In this document: piece after piece, positions 34,337-43,696 of the stretch
How positions within the stretch are numbered: the first letter of the stretch is position 1
Layout: the number at the start of each line of letters is the position of its first letter
Assembly (NCBI GenBank): GCA_934699135.1
Contig: CAKUVM010000001.1
Span: forward strand, 124,001 to 188,000
DNA length: 64,000 nt
Direction: 5' to 3'
Origin: an uncultured Bacteroidales bacterium
GTDB lineage: Bacteria; Bacteroidota; Bacteroidia; Bacteroidales; Marinilabiliaceae
The notes under the pieces: generated by a model
Told to the model about the DNA's origin: nothing
The model's database searches: none
What the model saw: the letters and a program-made list of their open reading frames with translations, nothing else
Program-made: the position numbers and the translations under genes

Positions 34337-35467
34337 CTACTCGGCATGGGCCGCCGCCGGGGCCTGAGCCTGGCCTTTGGCCGCGATGGGAGTGCCCTCG
34401 CGGAGCAGGCCCACGCCCTCGGCCACGATGACGTCTCCGGCCTTGAGGCCGCTGTGGACAACGTAGTTGGCGCCGTCGTTGAGGCGCGAGACGGAGACCA
34501 TATGGGCCGAGGCCTTGCCGTCCTCAATCTCGTAGACGAAGACCTTGTCTTGCACCTCGAAGGTGGCCTCTTGCGGGATGACGATGACACCCTTGGCCTC
34601 GCGGGTCAGGATGACGTTGCCGCTCGTGCCACTGAGAAGCAGCCCCTCAGGGTTGGGGAACACGGCGCGGAGCTGGGCCGTGCCGGTGGCCTGGTCAATG
34701 ACTCCGCTTATGGTCTCGACGCGCCCGGTGTGGCGGTAGAGGCTGTCATCGGAGAGGCGTAGAGCAACGTCCGGCATGTTCTTGACAGCCGCGGCGGCGC
34801 TGCCATATTGGCGGGTGAGGGCCAAGACCTGGTTCTCGTTCATCGAGAAGTAGACATACATCTGGTTGTTGTCTGAGACCGTGGTGAGCGGCGTTGCCAT
34901 GGAGGGGCCCACGAGGGCCCCAATGCGGTAGGGCAGCACGCCGACCACGCCGTCGGCCGGGCTCTTCACCTCGGTGTAGGAGAGGCTGTTCTGCGCGTTG
35001 GTGAGCTGCGCGCTGGCTTGCGCCAGGGCGGCCTTGGCGGAGAGGAGCGTGTTCTCGGCCGTCATGAGGTCGAACTCCGAGACCACGTTTTTCTCGCGGA
35101 GCGTCTTCTTGCTGTCGTAGGAGAGCTGCGCCTGAGCCACTTGCGCCTTGGCGGCCTCGACATTGGCCTTGGCTGTCTCGAGCGCCGCGCGGTATGGCAC
35201 CTGGTCCACGACGAACATCACCTGGCCGCGGCGCACGCGGTCTCCCTCGTTGACGCGCAGCTCGGTGAGAGTGCCGCCGACCTGGGGCATGACGCTAACG
35301 TCTTGACGGCCGCGGATGGAGGCCGAGTAGGTGTCGGACACCGTCACGTCGGTGGCCCGGACGGTGATGGTGGCGTACTCTTTGACTTGCTGCTGGCGCG
35401 GGGCGTCTTGGCAGCTCGTCGCGATTGCGGCAATGGCCGTCAGGCCATAAAGTCCAATCTTCTGCAT
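34337..35467 (-). CDS. RND periplasmic adaptor (membrane fusion) lipoprotein
   Basis: A 376-residue adaptor that links the RND pump to the outer-membrane channel. I chose the start at 35467 because it yields a lipoprotein signal ending ATSC. The lipoyl half-motif GGTLTELRVNEGDRV is followed by an alpha-hairpin (about 85-160) and a beta-barrel with LLSGTSGNVILTR. It is first in the efflux operon, 101 bases before the pump gene, and divergent from an AraC regulator that may control it. Confidence 0.92.
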   Translation of the reverse strand: MQKIGLYGLTAIAAIATSCQDAPRQQQVKEYATITVRATDVTVSDTYSASIRGRQDVSVMPQVGGTLTELRVNEGDRVRRGQVMFVVDQVPYRAALETAKANVEAAKAQVAQAQLSYDSKKTLREKNVVSEFDLMTAENTLLSAKAALAQASAQLTNAQNSLSYTEVKSPADGVVGVLPYRIGALVGPSMATPLTTVSDNNQMYVYFSMNENQVLALTRQYGSAAAAVKNMPDVALRLSDDSLYRHTGRVETISGVIDQATGTAQLRAVFPNPEGLLLSGTSGNVILTREAKGVIVIPQEATFEVQDKVFVYEIEDGKASAHMVSVSRLNDGANYVVHSGLKAGDVIVAEGVGLLREGTPIAAKGQAQAPAAAHAE

Positions 35468-35531
35468 ATCCTTTATCTTGTTGTTGTTATTTTTTCGGAT
35501 GCAAATTTCACAAGAAAAGTGGAATGCCCAA

Positions 35532-35592
35532 TTTGCCAAACGTTGCAGCCTTTGTGCATTTTAGGAATATGAAAGATTAATATTTGTCAAAC
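35532..35592. promoter_or_regulatory. Candidate AraC-type operator (direct repeats)
   Basis: TTTGCCAAAC at 35532-35541 and TTTGTCAAAC at 35583-35592 are direct repeats 51 bases apart, about five helical turns. They lie in the 172-base gap between the efflux operon and the divergent AraC gene. A third, partial copy (TTTGCCAT) lies on the minus strand near 35608-35615. AraC-family proteins usually bind direct repeats, so control of both genes is plausible. Confidence 0.45.
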
Positions 35593-35639
35593 AAATAGTA
35601 ACTTTATGGCAAATTGCGAATAAAATTAAAAACTCACTG

Positions 35640-36479
35640 ATGATAAAGAGTTTTCAGCTGCCGGCAGGCAGGAGCTTTATGGCCAAGACGGGAGTCCCTT
35701 TCGAGCCGATGGCCGAGGCGGAGAAATCTGACGACCTGTGCCTCTTCGTGTGCACGGCCGGCGCGGCCGTGGTGGAGGTGGACATGCGGACCTATGACAT
35801 CAGGCCCCGGACCGAGGTTGTCATGCTCTTCGGGACGCTGCTGCGCATCATGAGCGTGTCTCCCGATTTTCGCTGCTCCATATTGGCCTACACGCACAAA
35901 TTCATCAACGAGATGGGCATACGCCCCGACCTGGACTTGGAGAAACACCTGAAGCTGAACCCCGTGGTGGACATGAGCGAGGAGGATTATGAGGGCGTGG
36001 TGACACACGTCTACTCTCTGGCGGCCACGCTGAGCGGCCGCGGCCAAGACCCGCACCAAGGACAAAAAATGGCCTCTCTGCTGCGCATATATCTAGACGA
36101 CATCCACGACAACTGCCGAGACAAGTGGAAAGACCAGCCACAACTGCCGACCGACAGGCAGGCCGACATATTTCGCCGTTTCCTGGACATGGTGAGGCAG
36201 GAGAGCTCCGGAAGCCGCGAGGTGGAGCACTTCGCGGACCGGCTCTCCATCACCCCGCGATACCTGAGCCAAATTTGCCAACAGCGGAACACCAGCCCAA
36301 AGCGCATTATTGATGAGAACGTGACCTTCGCGGCCAAAGAGCTGCTCCACAGCACAGACACCAGCATACAAGACATTGCCGCAGAGCTAAATTTCGCCGA
36401 CCAGTCGGTCTTCACGCGCTTTTTTAGGCGCATGACGGGTCAGAGCCCGCGCGAGTGGAGAAAGAACATGACAGAATAG
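35640..36479 (+). CDS. AraC-family transcriptional regulator
   Basis: A 279-residue regulator. The N-terminal part (about 1-170) has a cupin-like effector region with little recognisable signature. The C-terminal 100 residues are the double helix-turn-helix: FADRLSITPRYLSQICQQ for the first and IQDIAAELNFADQSVFTRFF for the second, ending with GQSPREWRK. It is divergent from the efflux operon, and the shared gap carries direct repeats. The effector is unknown; local control of the pump is the simplest guess. Confidence 0.9.
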   Translation: MIKSFQLPAGRSFMAKTGVPFEPMAEAEKSDDLCLFVCTAGAAVVEVDMRTYDIRPRTEVVMLFGTLLRIMSVSPDFRCSILAYTHKFINEMGIRPDLDLEKHLKLNPVVDMSEEDYEGVVTHVYSLAATLSGRGQDPHQGQKMASLLRIYLDDIHDNCRDKWKDQPQLPTDRQADIFRRFLDMVRQESSGSREVEHFADRLSITPRYLSQICQQRNTSPKRIIDENVTFAAKELLHSTDTSIQDIAAELNFADQSVFTRFFRRMTGQSPREWRKNMTE

Positions 36480-36501
36480 GCGGGGGGGGTGCTACGAAAA
36501 A

Positions 36502-36526
36502 AGGGGCGCTCATCCCGAGCGCCCCT
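36502..36526. terminator. Terminator hairpin
   Basis: AGGGGCGCTC (36502-36511) pairs perfectly with GAGCGCCCCT (36517-36526). The minus strand then has a T run. It ends the GIY-YIG-like gene and may also stop the araC transcript. Confidence 0.7.
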
Positions 36527-36590
36527 CTCAGCTTGGTAGCTATGGAACTTTTCAAAGAAACGGATTGTGGTGTTTGGTCAAGATATATGA

Positions 36591-36821
36591 TCAAAATGAC
36601 GCTAGTCGATTGTCCCTTACAAAATCCCTGGCGGCAGAGAGTCCCAGGCGAGAGATGAGCGACTTGAAAGCCAACGCGCGGACCGAGTCTGAAAACTTGC
36701 GGACAAAGAGCATCCGCAGCCCTCGAGCCTCGTGCGTGAGCGTGCGGGCCATATCTGTGGAGAAGCCCAAAATGAGCTTCTGGCCCTTGGCCTCGGCTAT
36801 GTAGACCCACGCCTCTGTCAT
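36591..36821 (-). CDS. Small GIY-YIG-like protein, probably catalytically degenerate
   Basis: A 76-residue protein whose pattern follows the GIY-YIG fold: AWVYIAEAKG for the first strand, KLILGFSTDMARTL for the YIG/arginine region, then FVRKFSDSVRALAFKSLI. The YIG tyrosine and the helix glutamate expected for catalysis appear replaced (LIL, ALAFK), so nuclease activity is doubtful. The start at 36821 is an ATG; a GTG one codon earlier is possible. It is alone on its strand and followed by a hairpin with a T run. Confidence 0.55.
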   Translation of the reverse strand: MTEAWVYIAEAKGQKLILGFSTDMARTLTHEARGLRMLFVRKFSDSVRALAFKSLISRLGLSAARDFVRDNRLASF

Positions 36822-37099
36822 CACATCTCAGATTGTGAGGTTTCCCTCTCGTTTCCGAACGCTAAATTAGACCGAGCCGGCCAAAGAGGGCGAGCAATGG
36901 CGCAAAACAATTCACCATATACGCAACCAATTGACAATCAAGATTATTTTGTCACAACACTGTAAACAGTCGGACATTTTGTCCCCCATAAATCTCCCAA
37001 CCGCAGGGTCTCGGCCTGCGGGCGGAGCCGCCCGCCGAGGCATGCGCAAGGCATAAATGCATATCTTCGCGCAGCAAGGAAAGAAGAAAACGACACACA

Positions 37100-38560
37100 A
37101 TGAGCCACATTGACATATCGCACCCCGTGGCGCGCTACGAGAGCCAGAGCCTGGGCGGCGACATTGAGCTGAGCATAGGCGAGGGCGAGAACGCCGTCAT
37201 AATAGGCCCCAACGGGGCGGGAAAGTCACTCCTGGCCACATATATAGGCGGCGGGGTGAGCCTGAAAGACGGGCGCGTCAGCGTGCGCCGCGCTGACGGG
37301 ACAGAGGTGCCGCGCCAAGCCATAGCCTCGCTCTCGTTTAGAGACATATATCGCCTGGGCGGCGCCTCGCAAGACAACTACTACCAGAAACGCTGGCAAG
37401 CCACAGAGAATGAAGACAGCCCGCTGGTGGCCGACGCCCTGGGGCGCGCCGCCGTGGAGCGCAACGCCGCGCTGCTAGAGGCCATCGGCGTGACGCCGCT
37501 CCTGGGAAAACGCATTCTCTTCCTCTCTAGCGGCGAGCTGCGCAAGCTGATGATTGTCCGCAGCCTCGTGGCCCGGCCTGAGGTGCTGATGGTTGACAAC
37601 CCGTACATAGGCCTCGACGCCGAGAGCCGCCAGACTGTGAACAACGTGCTGGCCGGCGTGGCCCGCGAGATGGGCGTCAAGGTGCTGCTGCTCATCTCGC
37701 ACCCCAAAGACCTGCCGGAGTGGGTGGACAAGGTGGTGTGCATGGCCGGCGGACGTGTGACGGCCGTGACTTCCCGGACCGACTTCTTGGCCAACGCGAC
37801 CCTGCGCCACACGCTTTTCCCCGAAGAGGGGCTCACCGCGGCCACCGCGCCCGTCATTCCCGCCGAGATGCGGGCGGCGGACGATGGCGAATATTCCGAG
37901 GCCGTGGTGATGAACAGCGTGAGGGTGGCCTATGGCCCCGTGACGATACTGGACGACGTGAGCTGGACTGTGAGCCGCGGAGACAAGTGGGCGCTGCTGG
38001 GCCGCAACGGCTGCGGCAAGAGCACCCTGCTGAGCCTGGTGTGCGGAGACAACCCGCAGGGCTACGCCAACGACATCACGCTCTTCGGCCGCAAGAGAGG
38101 CACGGGCGAGAGCATCTGGGACATAAAGAGCCACATTGGCTACATATCTCCAGACATGCACACATTCTACCGCGCCGACATCCCCTGCCTCGACGTGGTG
38201 GCATCCGGTTTCTTTGACACCGTGGGCCTTTACCGCAAACCCGATGACGCGCAACGCGCCGCCGCCCTGAAGTGGATGAGGCTCTTCGGGTGCGAGGGCC
38301 TGGCCGGGCGTTCTTTCCTCCAGACGTCATACGGCGAGCAGAGGCTGGCGCTGCTCACCCGCGTCTTTGTCAAGAGGCCCAGCCTGGTGATTCTGGACGA
38401 GCCGCTGCACGGCCTCGACGCGGGCAAAAAGAATTTGGCCAAGCTGCTGATTGAGAGCTACACTGACGACCCGCGCGTGACGCTCATATATGTGACGCAC
38501 TACGTGGAGGAGATCCCGCAAAGCGTGACGCAGCGCAAGACGCTGGTGAAAAAGGGATAG
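37100..38560 (+). CDS. Double ABC ATPase, ModF-like
   Basis: A 486-residue cytosolic protein with two nucleotide-binding domains in tandem and no membrane part. Domain 1 has Walker A GPNGAGKS and signature LSSGELRKLMIVRSL, but Walker B reads LMVDNPYIGLD, so the catalytic glutamate is asparagine. Domain 2 is complete: GRNGCGKST, TSYGEQRLALL and VILDEPLHGLD. This arrangement matches ModF/PhrA-type proteins, whose role is unclear (molybdate or photorepair links are historical). No transporter genes are adjacent. A methyltransferase-like gene follows after 35 bases. Confidence 0.85.
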   Translation: MSHIDISHPVARYESQSLGGDIELSIGEGENAVIIGPNGAGKSLLATYIGGGVSLKDGRVSVRRADGTEVPRQAIASLSFRDIYRLGGASQDNYYQKRWQATENEDSPLVADALGRAAVERNAALLEAIGVTPLLGKRILFLSSGELRKLMIVRSLVARPEVLMVDNPYIGLDAESRQTVNNVLAGVAREMGVKVLLLISHPKDLPEWVDKVVCMAGGRVTAVTSRTDFLANATLRHTLFPEEGLTAATAPVIPAEMRAADDGEYSEAVVMNSVRVAYGPVTILDDVSWTVSRGDKWALLGRNGCGKSTLLSLVCGDNPQGYANDITLFGRKRGTGESIWDIKSHIGYISPDMHTFYRADIPCLDVVASGFFDTVGLYRKPDDAQRAAALKWMRLFGCEGLAGRSFLQTSYGEQRLALLTRVFVKRPSLVILDEPLHGLDAGKKNLAKLLIESYTDDPRVTLIYVTHYVEEIPQSVTQRKTLVKKG

Positions 38561-38595
38561 AGGAACGAGAAGAACAAGCAAAGAGAGCAAGACAC

Positions 38596-39345
38596 ATGAG
38601 CATCATTGGCCTGATAAACATAGTCATTGTCAACATCATAGCTTGGGTGGCATTGAGCTACTTCTGGAGTTTCTGGACACACCGCCTCTTCAAGCCGTGG
38701 CTGTGGCTTGAGCTGCACAAACGCAAGCTCATCGCGGCGAGCGTGGAACGTGGCGAGCGACGTTTTAAGGACCGCGCGCGCTACTACTCCATATTCTTCG
38801 CCATGGAGCAGGTGGAGCGCGCCGAAGTGGCGGGCTCCTTCGTCATGGCGGGCCTTGAGGAGGCCGAGATAATAAACTTGCTGCGGGCGCAATGCCCCGA
38901 GAGGGAGATATGGGCCATTGGGCCTATGGAGGCCACAAGCGCGACCCTGACGCACGAGAACTGCCAAGGGCAAGTGACGGAAGAGAGCGTGAGCGTGGAC
39001 TTCGCGGCCGAGGCCGACGTGAGGCGGCTAATGCCAGAAGGGCCTAAGAACCACCTGCTTAAAGGCGGCGTGGCCTACGGCGTGGCGCAAGTGAGCGGGC
39101 CCGTGGCCTTGGGGCTGGTGGACTGTGTGGAGTATGAAGGCGTGTTGGCGTCGCTGCAAGCCATATACCCTTTGCTTCCGCCAGGCGGCGTGGTCATCAT
39201 CCACAGCTACAACCACAGCTGGGGCGGCGTGCGCTCCGCCGTTGACCGTTTCTTGGCGGGAGTGCCTGAGGGCATGGTGCCGCTGCCGGACATGTATGGC
39301 AGCGTGGCCATTGTGAAAAACAAACAGCAGGCCGCAAAAAGCTGA
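38596..39345 (+). CDS. Membrane-anchored TylF/MycF-like methyltransferase
   Basis: A 249-residue protein with an N-terminal membrane helix (IINIVIV-like, residues about 5-25) and a TylF/MycF-type C-terminal part: VDCVEYEGVLASLQAIYPLL and then HSYNHSWGGVRSAVDRFL, the region that in macrocin O-methyltransferases binds metal and sugar. The SAM-binding glycine motif is not obvious, so activity is uncertain. It is probably co-transcribed with the ModF-like gene and ends at a strong terminator. Confidence 0.65.
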   Translation: MSIIGLINIVIVNIIAWVALSYFWSFWTHRLFKPWLWLELHKRKLIAASVERGERRFKDRARYYSIFFAMEQVERAEVAGSFVMAGLEEAEIINLLRAQCPEREIWAIGPMEATSATLTHENCQGQVTEESVSVDFAAEADVRRLMPEGPKNHLLKGGVAYGVAQVSGPVALGLVDCVEYEGVLASLQAIYPLLPPGGVVIIHSYNHSWGGVRSAVDRFLAGVPEGMVPLPDMYGSVAIVKNKQQAAKS

Positions 39346-39406
39346 GGCGAAGCCAGGCAAGTCACTGCCGCGCCATTGTGGCCAATGCCCACCGCGAGCA
39401 TCAGAC

Positions 39407-39451
39407 AAAAGAGCCGCGCCAACCGCATCATACGGTTGGCGCGGCTCTTTT
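39407..39451. terminator. Bidirectional terminator hairpin
   Basis: A perfect 19-bp stem (AAAAGAGCCGCGCCAACCG at 39407-39425 and its complement at 39433-39451) carries A and T runs at its ends, so it works in both directions. It closes the large chemosensory cluster on one side and the methyltransferase gene on the other. Confidence 0.9.
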
Positions 39452-39504
39452 CAATATCTTCTGACGCTGCGCGTCGCCCTCGCCCAAGGACGGGGACAGC
39501 CGAG

Positions 39505-40086
39505 CTATCTTCTGTTCACCGTGCAGACGGTCATGAAAAACGTGAAGCCAGGCAACTCGTCAGAGAGCTCCAAGAAACGGTAGTCTATCTTGTTGCCGCT
39601 CTTTTTAGCCACATCTATGAAACCTAGGCCCGCGCCACCGCTCTCCGATATGGTGCCCTCCTGAATCTGCTTCTTGTATGCCGCCGTAAGCTCCTCACGG
39701 GTCATGGCATTGATGGAGTCCAGCTTACCCTTCACGCGACCCACCTTCTCACTGCGAATCAGGTTGCCCGTGACGATGCTATATGCCTCTTCGCTATGAC
39801 TGATGATGATGATGCCCCTCCTTATCTCTTCGGGGTCTTGCGTCACGAGGTCGGCGTGCCTGCTTATGTTTTGCATGGTCTCCACCATGACGTTGAACAC
39901 TTTGCGCTGCACGGGGCTGCTCTCGGCGTGCCGCAGCAGGTTCTCCTCGGTCATAATGGTGAAGTTTCTCGTCACCTCGCTGGTGACGCCACCCACATAG
40001 ACCAAGTTGACCTCCTTGGTGGGCAGGTCTTGGTATAGCTGGTAGGCATATTCAAGGAACTTATTGCTTGATAGTGTTTTAGCCAT
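39505..40086 (-). CDS. SiaB-family protein kinase (DUF6272)
   Basis: A 193-residue cytosolic protein matching the SiaB/DUF6272 family. The core MVETMQNISRHADLV resembles the N-box of GHKL ATPases, and SGGAGLGFIDVAKKSG the glycine-rich ATP lid. In Pseudomonas, SiaB phosphorylates the SiaC partner on a threonine and the SiaA phosphatase reverses this. Here the SpoIIE-type phosphatase gene lies 12 bases upstream, so a kinase/phosphatase pair is likely. It is the last gene of the chemosensory cluster, before the bidirectional terminator. Confidence 0.82.
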   Translation of the reverse strand: MAKTLSSNKFLEYAYQLYQDLPTKEVNLVYVGGVTSEVTRNFTIMTEENLLRHAESSPVQRKVFNVMVETMQNISRHADLVTQDPEEIRRGIIIISHSEEAYSIVTGNLIRSEKVGRVKGKLDSINAMTREELTAAYKKQIQEGTISESGGAGLGFIDVAKKSGNKIDYRFLELSDELPGFTFFMTVCTVNRR

Positions 40087-40098
40087 AGCCGTGAAGTG

Positions 40099-42741
40099 TT
40101 ATAGTTCTACACCGATGAGCAGCACGTCATCCACCTGTTTGTCAGTTCCCTTCCAGTCATAGAAAGTCTTGACCAAATCTTTAGAGGTTGATGTCATGCT
40201 CTCGTCAACATTGCGCGCGAGCCACTCCTTCACGCGGCGCGTGAAGAATTTCTTGTGTTCCTCGCCGCCTAGCTGGTCGGGCAGGCCGTCAGAGAAGACG
40301 AAGAAACGGTCTCCCGTCTCATAGTCTATCACATTGTTGGCAAAGTCTTTCTCCTTCCTGCCATTGGGCAGTGGCTTGCCGCCAATGCCCTTGCGGGTGC
40401 CCTCATATTCCTGGAATCGGCAGTCGTCGCCCTCGTCAAAGGCGCCGGTCCTGTTCTTGTGGATGTAATAGAGCGGGCGATGCGCTCCCGCGAACTGAAT
40501 TTGCCTGGCGGCGGGATCGACCCTGACGAGGCCAAGGTCCATACCGTCTCCGGCGTTGGCCTCGCTAGTCTTCTGCTTCAGGGCGTCTCGCACGGCCTCG
40601 TGGAGCATGCCGAGGATTTCGGCCGGATTGAGGTCGGGGTTGTTGGAGACTATGTTGCTGAGCAGCAGGTAGCCAATGATGGAGAGCAGCGCGCCCGGCA
40701 CGCCATGGCCCGTGCAGTCCACGACGGCCAGGTATGTGACGTCTCCGCATGAGAAAATCCAGGGGAAGTCTCCGCTGACGATGTTCTTGGGGCGATAGAA
40801 CATGAATGAGCTTGGGAAACGCTCCTGAATCTCGGCCTCCTCTGGCAAGAGTGCGAACTGGATTCTCTTGGCGTAGTTGATGGAGCTCATGACGTCTTCC
40901 CTGGCTTTTTGCGCCTCTTGCTCCAGTCGCTTGATCTCCGTCACGTCATGGATGGTGAAGAGCGTGGAGTCTACGCTGCCGTTGTCGTCGAGCTCGGGTA
41001 TGGCCTTGACTTCGAGGTAGGTCTTGTCTTTCTGCCCCATCTCCAGCTCGGTGCCCTCCTGTTTCTTGGTCTTGCGGATGGATTTGAGCACCGTGGTGAT
41101 GAAGTTGCGGAAGGCCTCGTCGTCCACCAAGTCCACGAGGCTCTTCTCTTTGGCCTTCTCGGCGGAGTCTATGCCCAGGAATTTGGCGGCGGCAGGGTTG
41201 GAGTAGAGAATCTTGCCCTTCATCGACGTGCGGATGATGACATCTGGGGAGTTCTCGGAGAGCGATTTCATGCGGCCTGTCTTCTTCTCCTCGTTCTCTC
41301 GCATCTTGCGCTCGGTGACGTCTCGGGTGTTGAAGATGAGGCCTCGTATGGCGGGGTCGTGGAGTAGGTTTTTGCCCTGTGTCTCCAGATATATTCGCTC
41401 GTTATTTTTCTTGAGGTAGGTGTATTCGATTTTCATCTCTCCGCCAGGCGTGGCGAGGAGGTAGTCGAACATGGCGCTGACCTTCTTGTAGCTGTTTGGC
41501 ATCATCCACTCCTCGTCCATTCCGTGGACGTTCTCGTCCGGGCCGTAGCCCAAGATTCGTTTCATGGACGGGCTCTCATACTCCACCTCGCGGTCGGCAT
41601 TGTAGATTGAGATGAACTCGGACGCGTTGCTGAGCATGGCGTCCTGTTTCTTTTGCGCTATCTTGATCTCGTCAATCTTGCGCGCCAGCTCTGAGTTTGT
41701 TATCTCAAGGTTCTCCTTGGCCTCGCGCATCTCTCGCGCGTTCTCGTTGAGCTGCTCCTCGTTTTTGCGGAGCGTGGCTGTCATCTGCTGCGACTCTTTG
41801 AGCAGCGTCTCGGTTCGCTCGTTAATCTTGAGGTTGTAGAGCGTGCTGCCCACCATGGTGCCGATCTCCTCGGCCAGCAGCATGTAGTGGTCCGGCAGGC
41901 TGGGCTGGAAGAATGAGACCTCAATGACGCCCTGCACCTCCTCTTCTTGCCTGAGGGGGATTATGAGGAGGGACTTGGGCTTGCTGCGGCCAATGAGGCC
42001 GGAGGTTATGGTGAAATAGTCGTCGGGGATCTCAGTCCTGTAGATGAGCTGCTTCTCGTAGGCCGCGGCGCCGATGAGGCCTCGGCCTATTTTTATCTCA
42101 TCTTTCTCAAATCGCTTGCGGTCATAGGCATACTGGGTCACGGTGCGGAGCGTGTCCCCCTCCAGGATGTAGAAAGCGGCCTGCACCGCCCCGCAATATG
42201 AGATTATGCCCTCAATGGTGGCCTCGGCCAGGTCGTCTATCCTTGTGTGGACGCGGAGGATGTCGGAGATCTTCTCCTTTCCCTTGGTCACCCAGTTGAA
42301 GTTTGACTCCCTCTGGCGCGTGTCTTGCAGGCTGGCCCCGAGGTTGAGGAGCGTTTTGCCCAGCTCTGACGAGACCATGCGGCTGCGGTCTATGTCATGC
42401 CCCTCGCGGATGTCCTCGGCAATGGTGATGCTGCCCGATATGACACTCTCCAGCTTTTTTATGTCGGCCTGCAGCTCGCTGACGCGCTGCTTCTTGAAGT
42501 TGGCAAGGTAGAGCGTGGCGGCCAACAAGGAGATGATGGCGGCGTCGAAGAGCCACGCGAAGAGGTGGTGGTGGAGGTAGATAATGTTGAAAAACGAGAC
42601 GTTGAAGCCCAGGAGGCCCATCATGCTGGTCCAGCCTATGAGGAGGACGGAGACGACGATGACGGCCGCGGCATACCACTGCAGCTCGGAGAAGCCTTTG
42701 GGCGAGAAATAGCCCCAATATATTTTTTTGTTTTTCTTCAT
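40099..42741 (-). CDS. SpoIIE-type serine/threonine phosphatase with GAF and PAS domains
   Basis: An 880-residue inner-membrane protein. Two hydrophobic segments lie near residues 15-75, a GAF domain at about 160-310, a coiled coil at about 315-365, two PAS domains at about 365-610 and a PP2C/SpoIIE phosphatase domain at 630-880. Metal-binding aspartates are seen in VSGDFPW, VVDCTGHGVPGA and FSDGLPDQLGG. Dephosphorylation of a STAS or SiaC-type protein is the expected output. It is followed by the SiaB-like kinase and preceded by a GAF protein four bases away. Confidence 0.9.
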   Translation of the reverse strand: MKKNKKIYWGYFSPKGFSELQWYAAAVIVVSVLLIGWTSMMGLLGFNVSFFNIIYLHHHLFAWLFDAAIISLLAATLYLANFKKQRVSELQADIKKLESVISGSITIAEDIREGHDIDRSRMVSSELGKTLLNLGASLQDTRQRESNFNWVTKGKEKISDILRVHTRIDDLAEATIEGIISYCGAVQAAFYILEGDTLRTVTQYAYDRKRFEKDEIKIGRGLIGAAAYEKQLIYRTEIPDDYFTITSGLIGRSKPKSLLIIPLRQEEEVQGVIEVSFFQPSLPDHYMLLAEEIGTMVGSTLYNLKINERTETLLKESQQMTATLRKNEEQLNENAREMREAKENLEITNSELARKIDEIKIAQKKQDAMLSNASEFISIYNADREVEYESPSMKRILGYGPDENVHGMDEEWMMPNSYKKVSAMFDYLLATPGGEMKIEYTYLKKNNERIYLETQGKNLLHDPAIRGLIFNTRDVTERKMRENEEKKTGRMKSLSENSPDVIIRTSMKGKILYSNPAAAKFLGIDSAEKAKEKSLVDLVDDEAFRNFITTVLKSIRKTKKQEGTELEMGQKDKTYLEVKAIPELDDNGSVDSTLFTIHDVTEIKRLEQEAQKAREDVMSSINYAKRIQFALLPEEAEIQERFPSSFMFYRPKNIVSGDFPWIFSCGDVTYLAVVDCTGHGVPGALLSIIGYLLLSNIVSNNPDLNPAEILGMLHEAVRDALKQKTSEANAGDGMDLGLVRVDPAARQIQFAGAHRPLYYIHKNRTGAFDEGDDCRFQEYEGTRKGIGGKPLPNGRKEKDFANNVIDYETGDRFFVFSDGLPDQLGGEEHKKFFTRRVKEWLARNVDESMTSTSKDLVKTFYDWKGTDKQVDDVLLIGVEL

Positions 42742-42745
42742 CTGC

Positions 42746-43696
42746 CTATATAATCTCTCTCAGCTGCTCCTCTATGGCGTCCCATATGTTCACAATGGCC
42801 AGTTTGGCGAAGCACGCCACCTCCATCACAGCCGCCACCCCGTCAGATTTGGCTGACTTGAGTGGCAGGGCGTAGACGTTGAGCGACCGACTCTTGCCGA
42901 GTCCGGAGACGGCCGTGAGGTAGTCTTTGGGCACACCGGGGAGCGTCATGGGCTTGCCGTCTGCCACCACCTGGCCCAGGATGCCGTCTCCCGCGGTCAC
43001 CACTCTTGTGGGCGGGTCGTCGGCCAAGGCGTATCGGCCGGCTATGGAGAACGTGTCCGCCCCCTCGGCGTCGCGGGCGAAGATGACCACCCCGCTCACA
43101 TCGAAGCTCTTTGCCAAAGCGTCCACCACAAACTGATATTTCTCATCCGTCGGGGCCGCTTTCTCCTTCAGCGCCCTCGCAGCCTCCACAAAACGCTGCC
43201 CACCCTTGCGCGTGGCGGTGTTTCGCCGCTCCTTGTTACGAAGCTCAAAGATGTCGCTCTTGAGCTTGCTCAGCTCGGCGTCCCGTCTCTCAAGCTGCGC
43301 CCGCAGGTCATCGGCCTTGGCGCGGCCGTCAGCTATCATCCGCCGGGTGGCTGTGGCCATGCATGAGGTGGCCACTGTGAGGCAGGCCGCCATGATGAGG
43401 TTGACGGTGATGAACGTGGTCTGGCTGAGGTCGTAGGCGAAGAGCTGCCACAAGACGAAGACCGCCAGAAACGAGACCAGCGAGATGAGGAACTTGACCA
43501 TGAGCGGCACGGCCACGAACTTGGCCACCAGCCTCCTGATCCACAGGCGCAGACGCGCCCACATGAGTGTGACACGCGCGGCAACCGCCTTGGCCGCCCC
43601 GCGCAAGGAGTGCCACACGGCGGCCACCCTCCCATGGGCTTTGGGCGAGATGGCGCGGATGGAGGTTGATATGTCTCTGACTATTAACTGTGACAT
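42746..43696 (-). CDS. Membrane GAF-domain protein
   Basis: A 316-residue protein with two membrane helices (about 65-85 and 93-113), a coiled coil (about 125-170, ADDLRAQLERRDAELSKLKSD) and a C-terminal GAF domain at about 175-310 (FDVSGVVIFARD, GDGILGQVVADGKP). It has no catalytic domain, so it probably senses a small ligand or state and signals through contact with the neighbouring SpoIIE phosphatase or the CheB-like protein. It abuts the CheB-like gene with no gap. Confidence 0.78.
   Translation of the reverse strand: MSQLIVRDISTSIRAISPKAHGRVAAVWHSLRGAAKAVAARVTLMWARLRLWIRRLVAKFVAVPLMVKFLISLVSFLAVFVLWQLFAYDLSQTTFITVNLIMAACLTVATSCMATATRRMIADGRAKADDLRAQLERRDAELSKLKSDIFELRNKERRNTATRKGGQRFVEAARALKEKAAPTDEKYQFVVDALAKSFDVSGVVIFARDAEGADTFSIAGRYALADDPPTRVVTAGDGILGQVVADGKPMTLPGVPKDYLTAVSGLGKSRSLNVYALPLKSAKSDGVAAVMEVACFAKLAIVNIWDAIEEQLREII

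Noticed and set aside
36840..37099. Possible promoter or small gene in the gap before the ModF-like gene
   Set aside because: TTGACAATC and TTATTTTG are present but do not match the Bacteroidota spacing and consensus well. No convincing short gene was seen.
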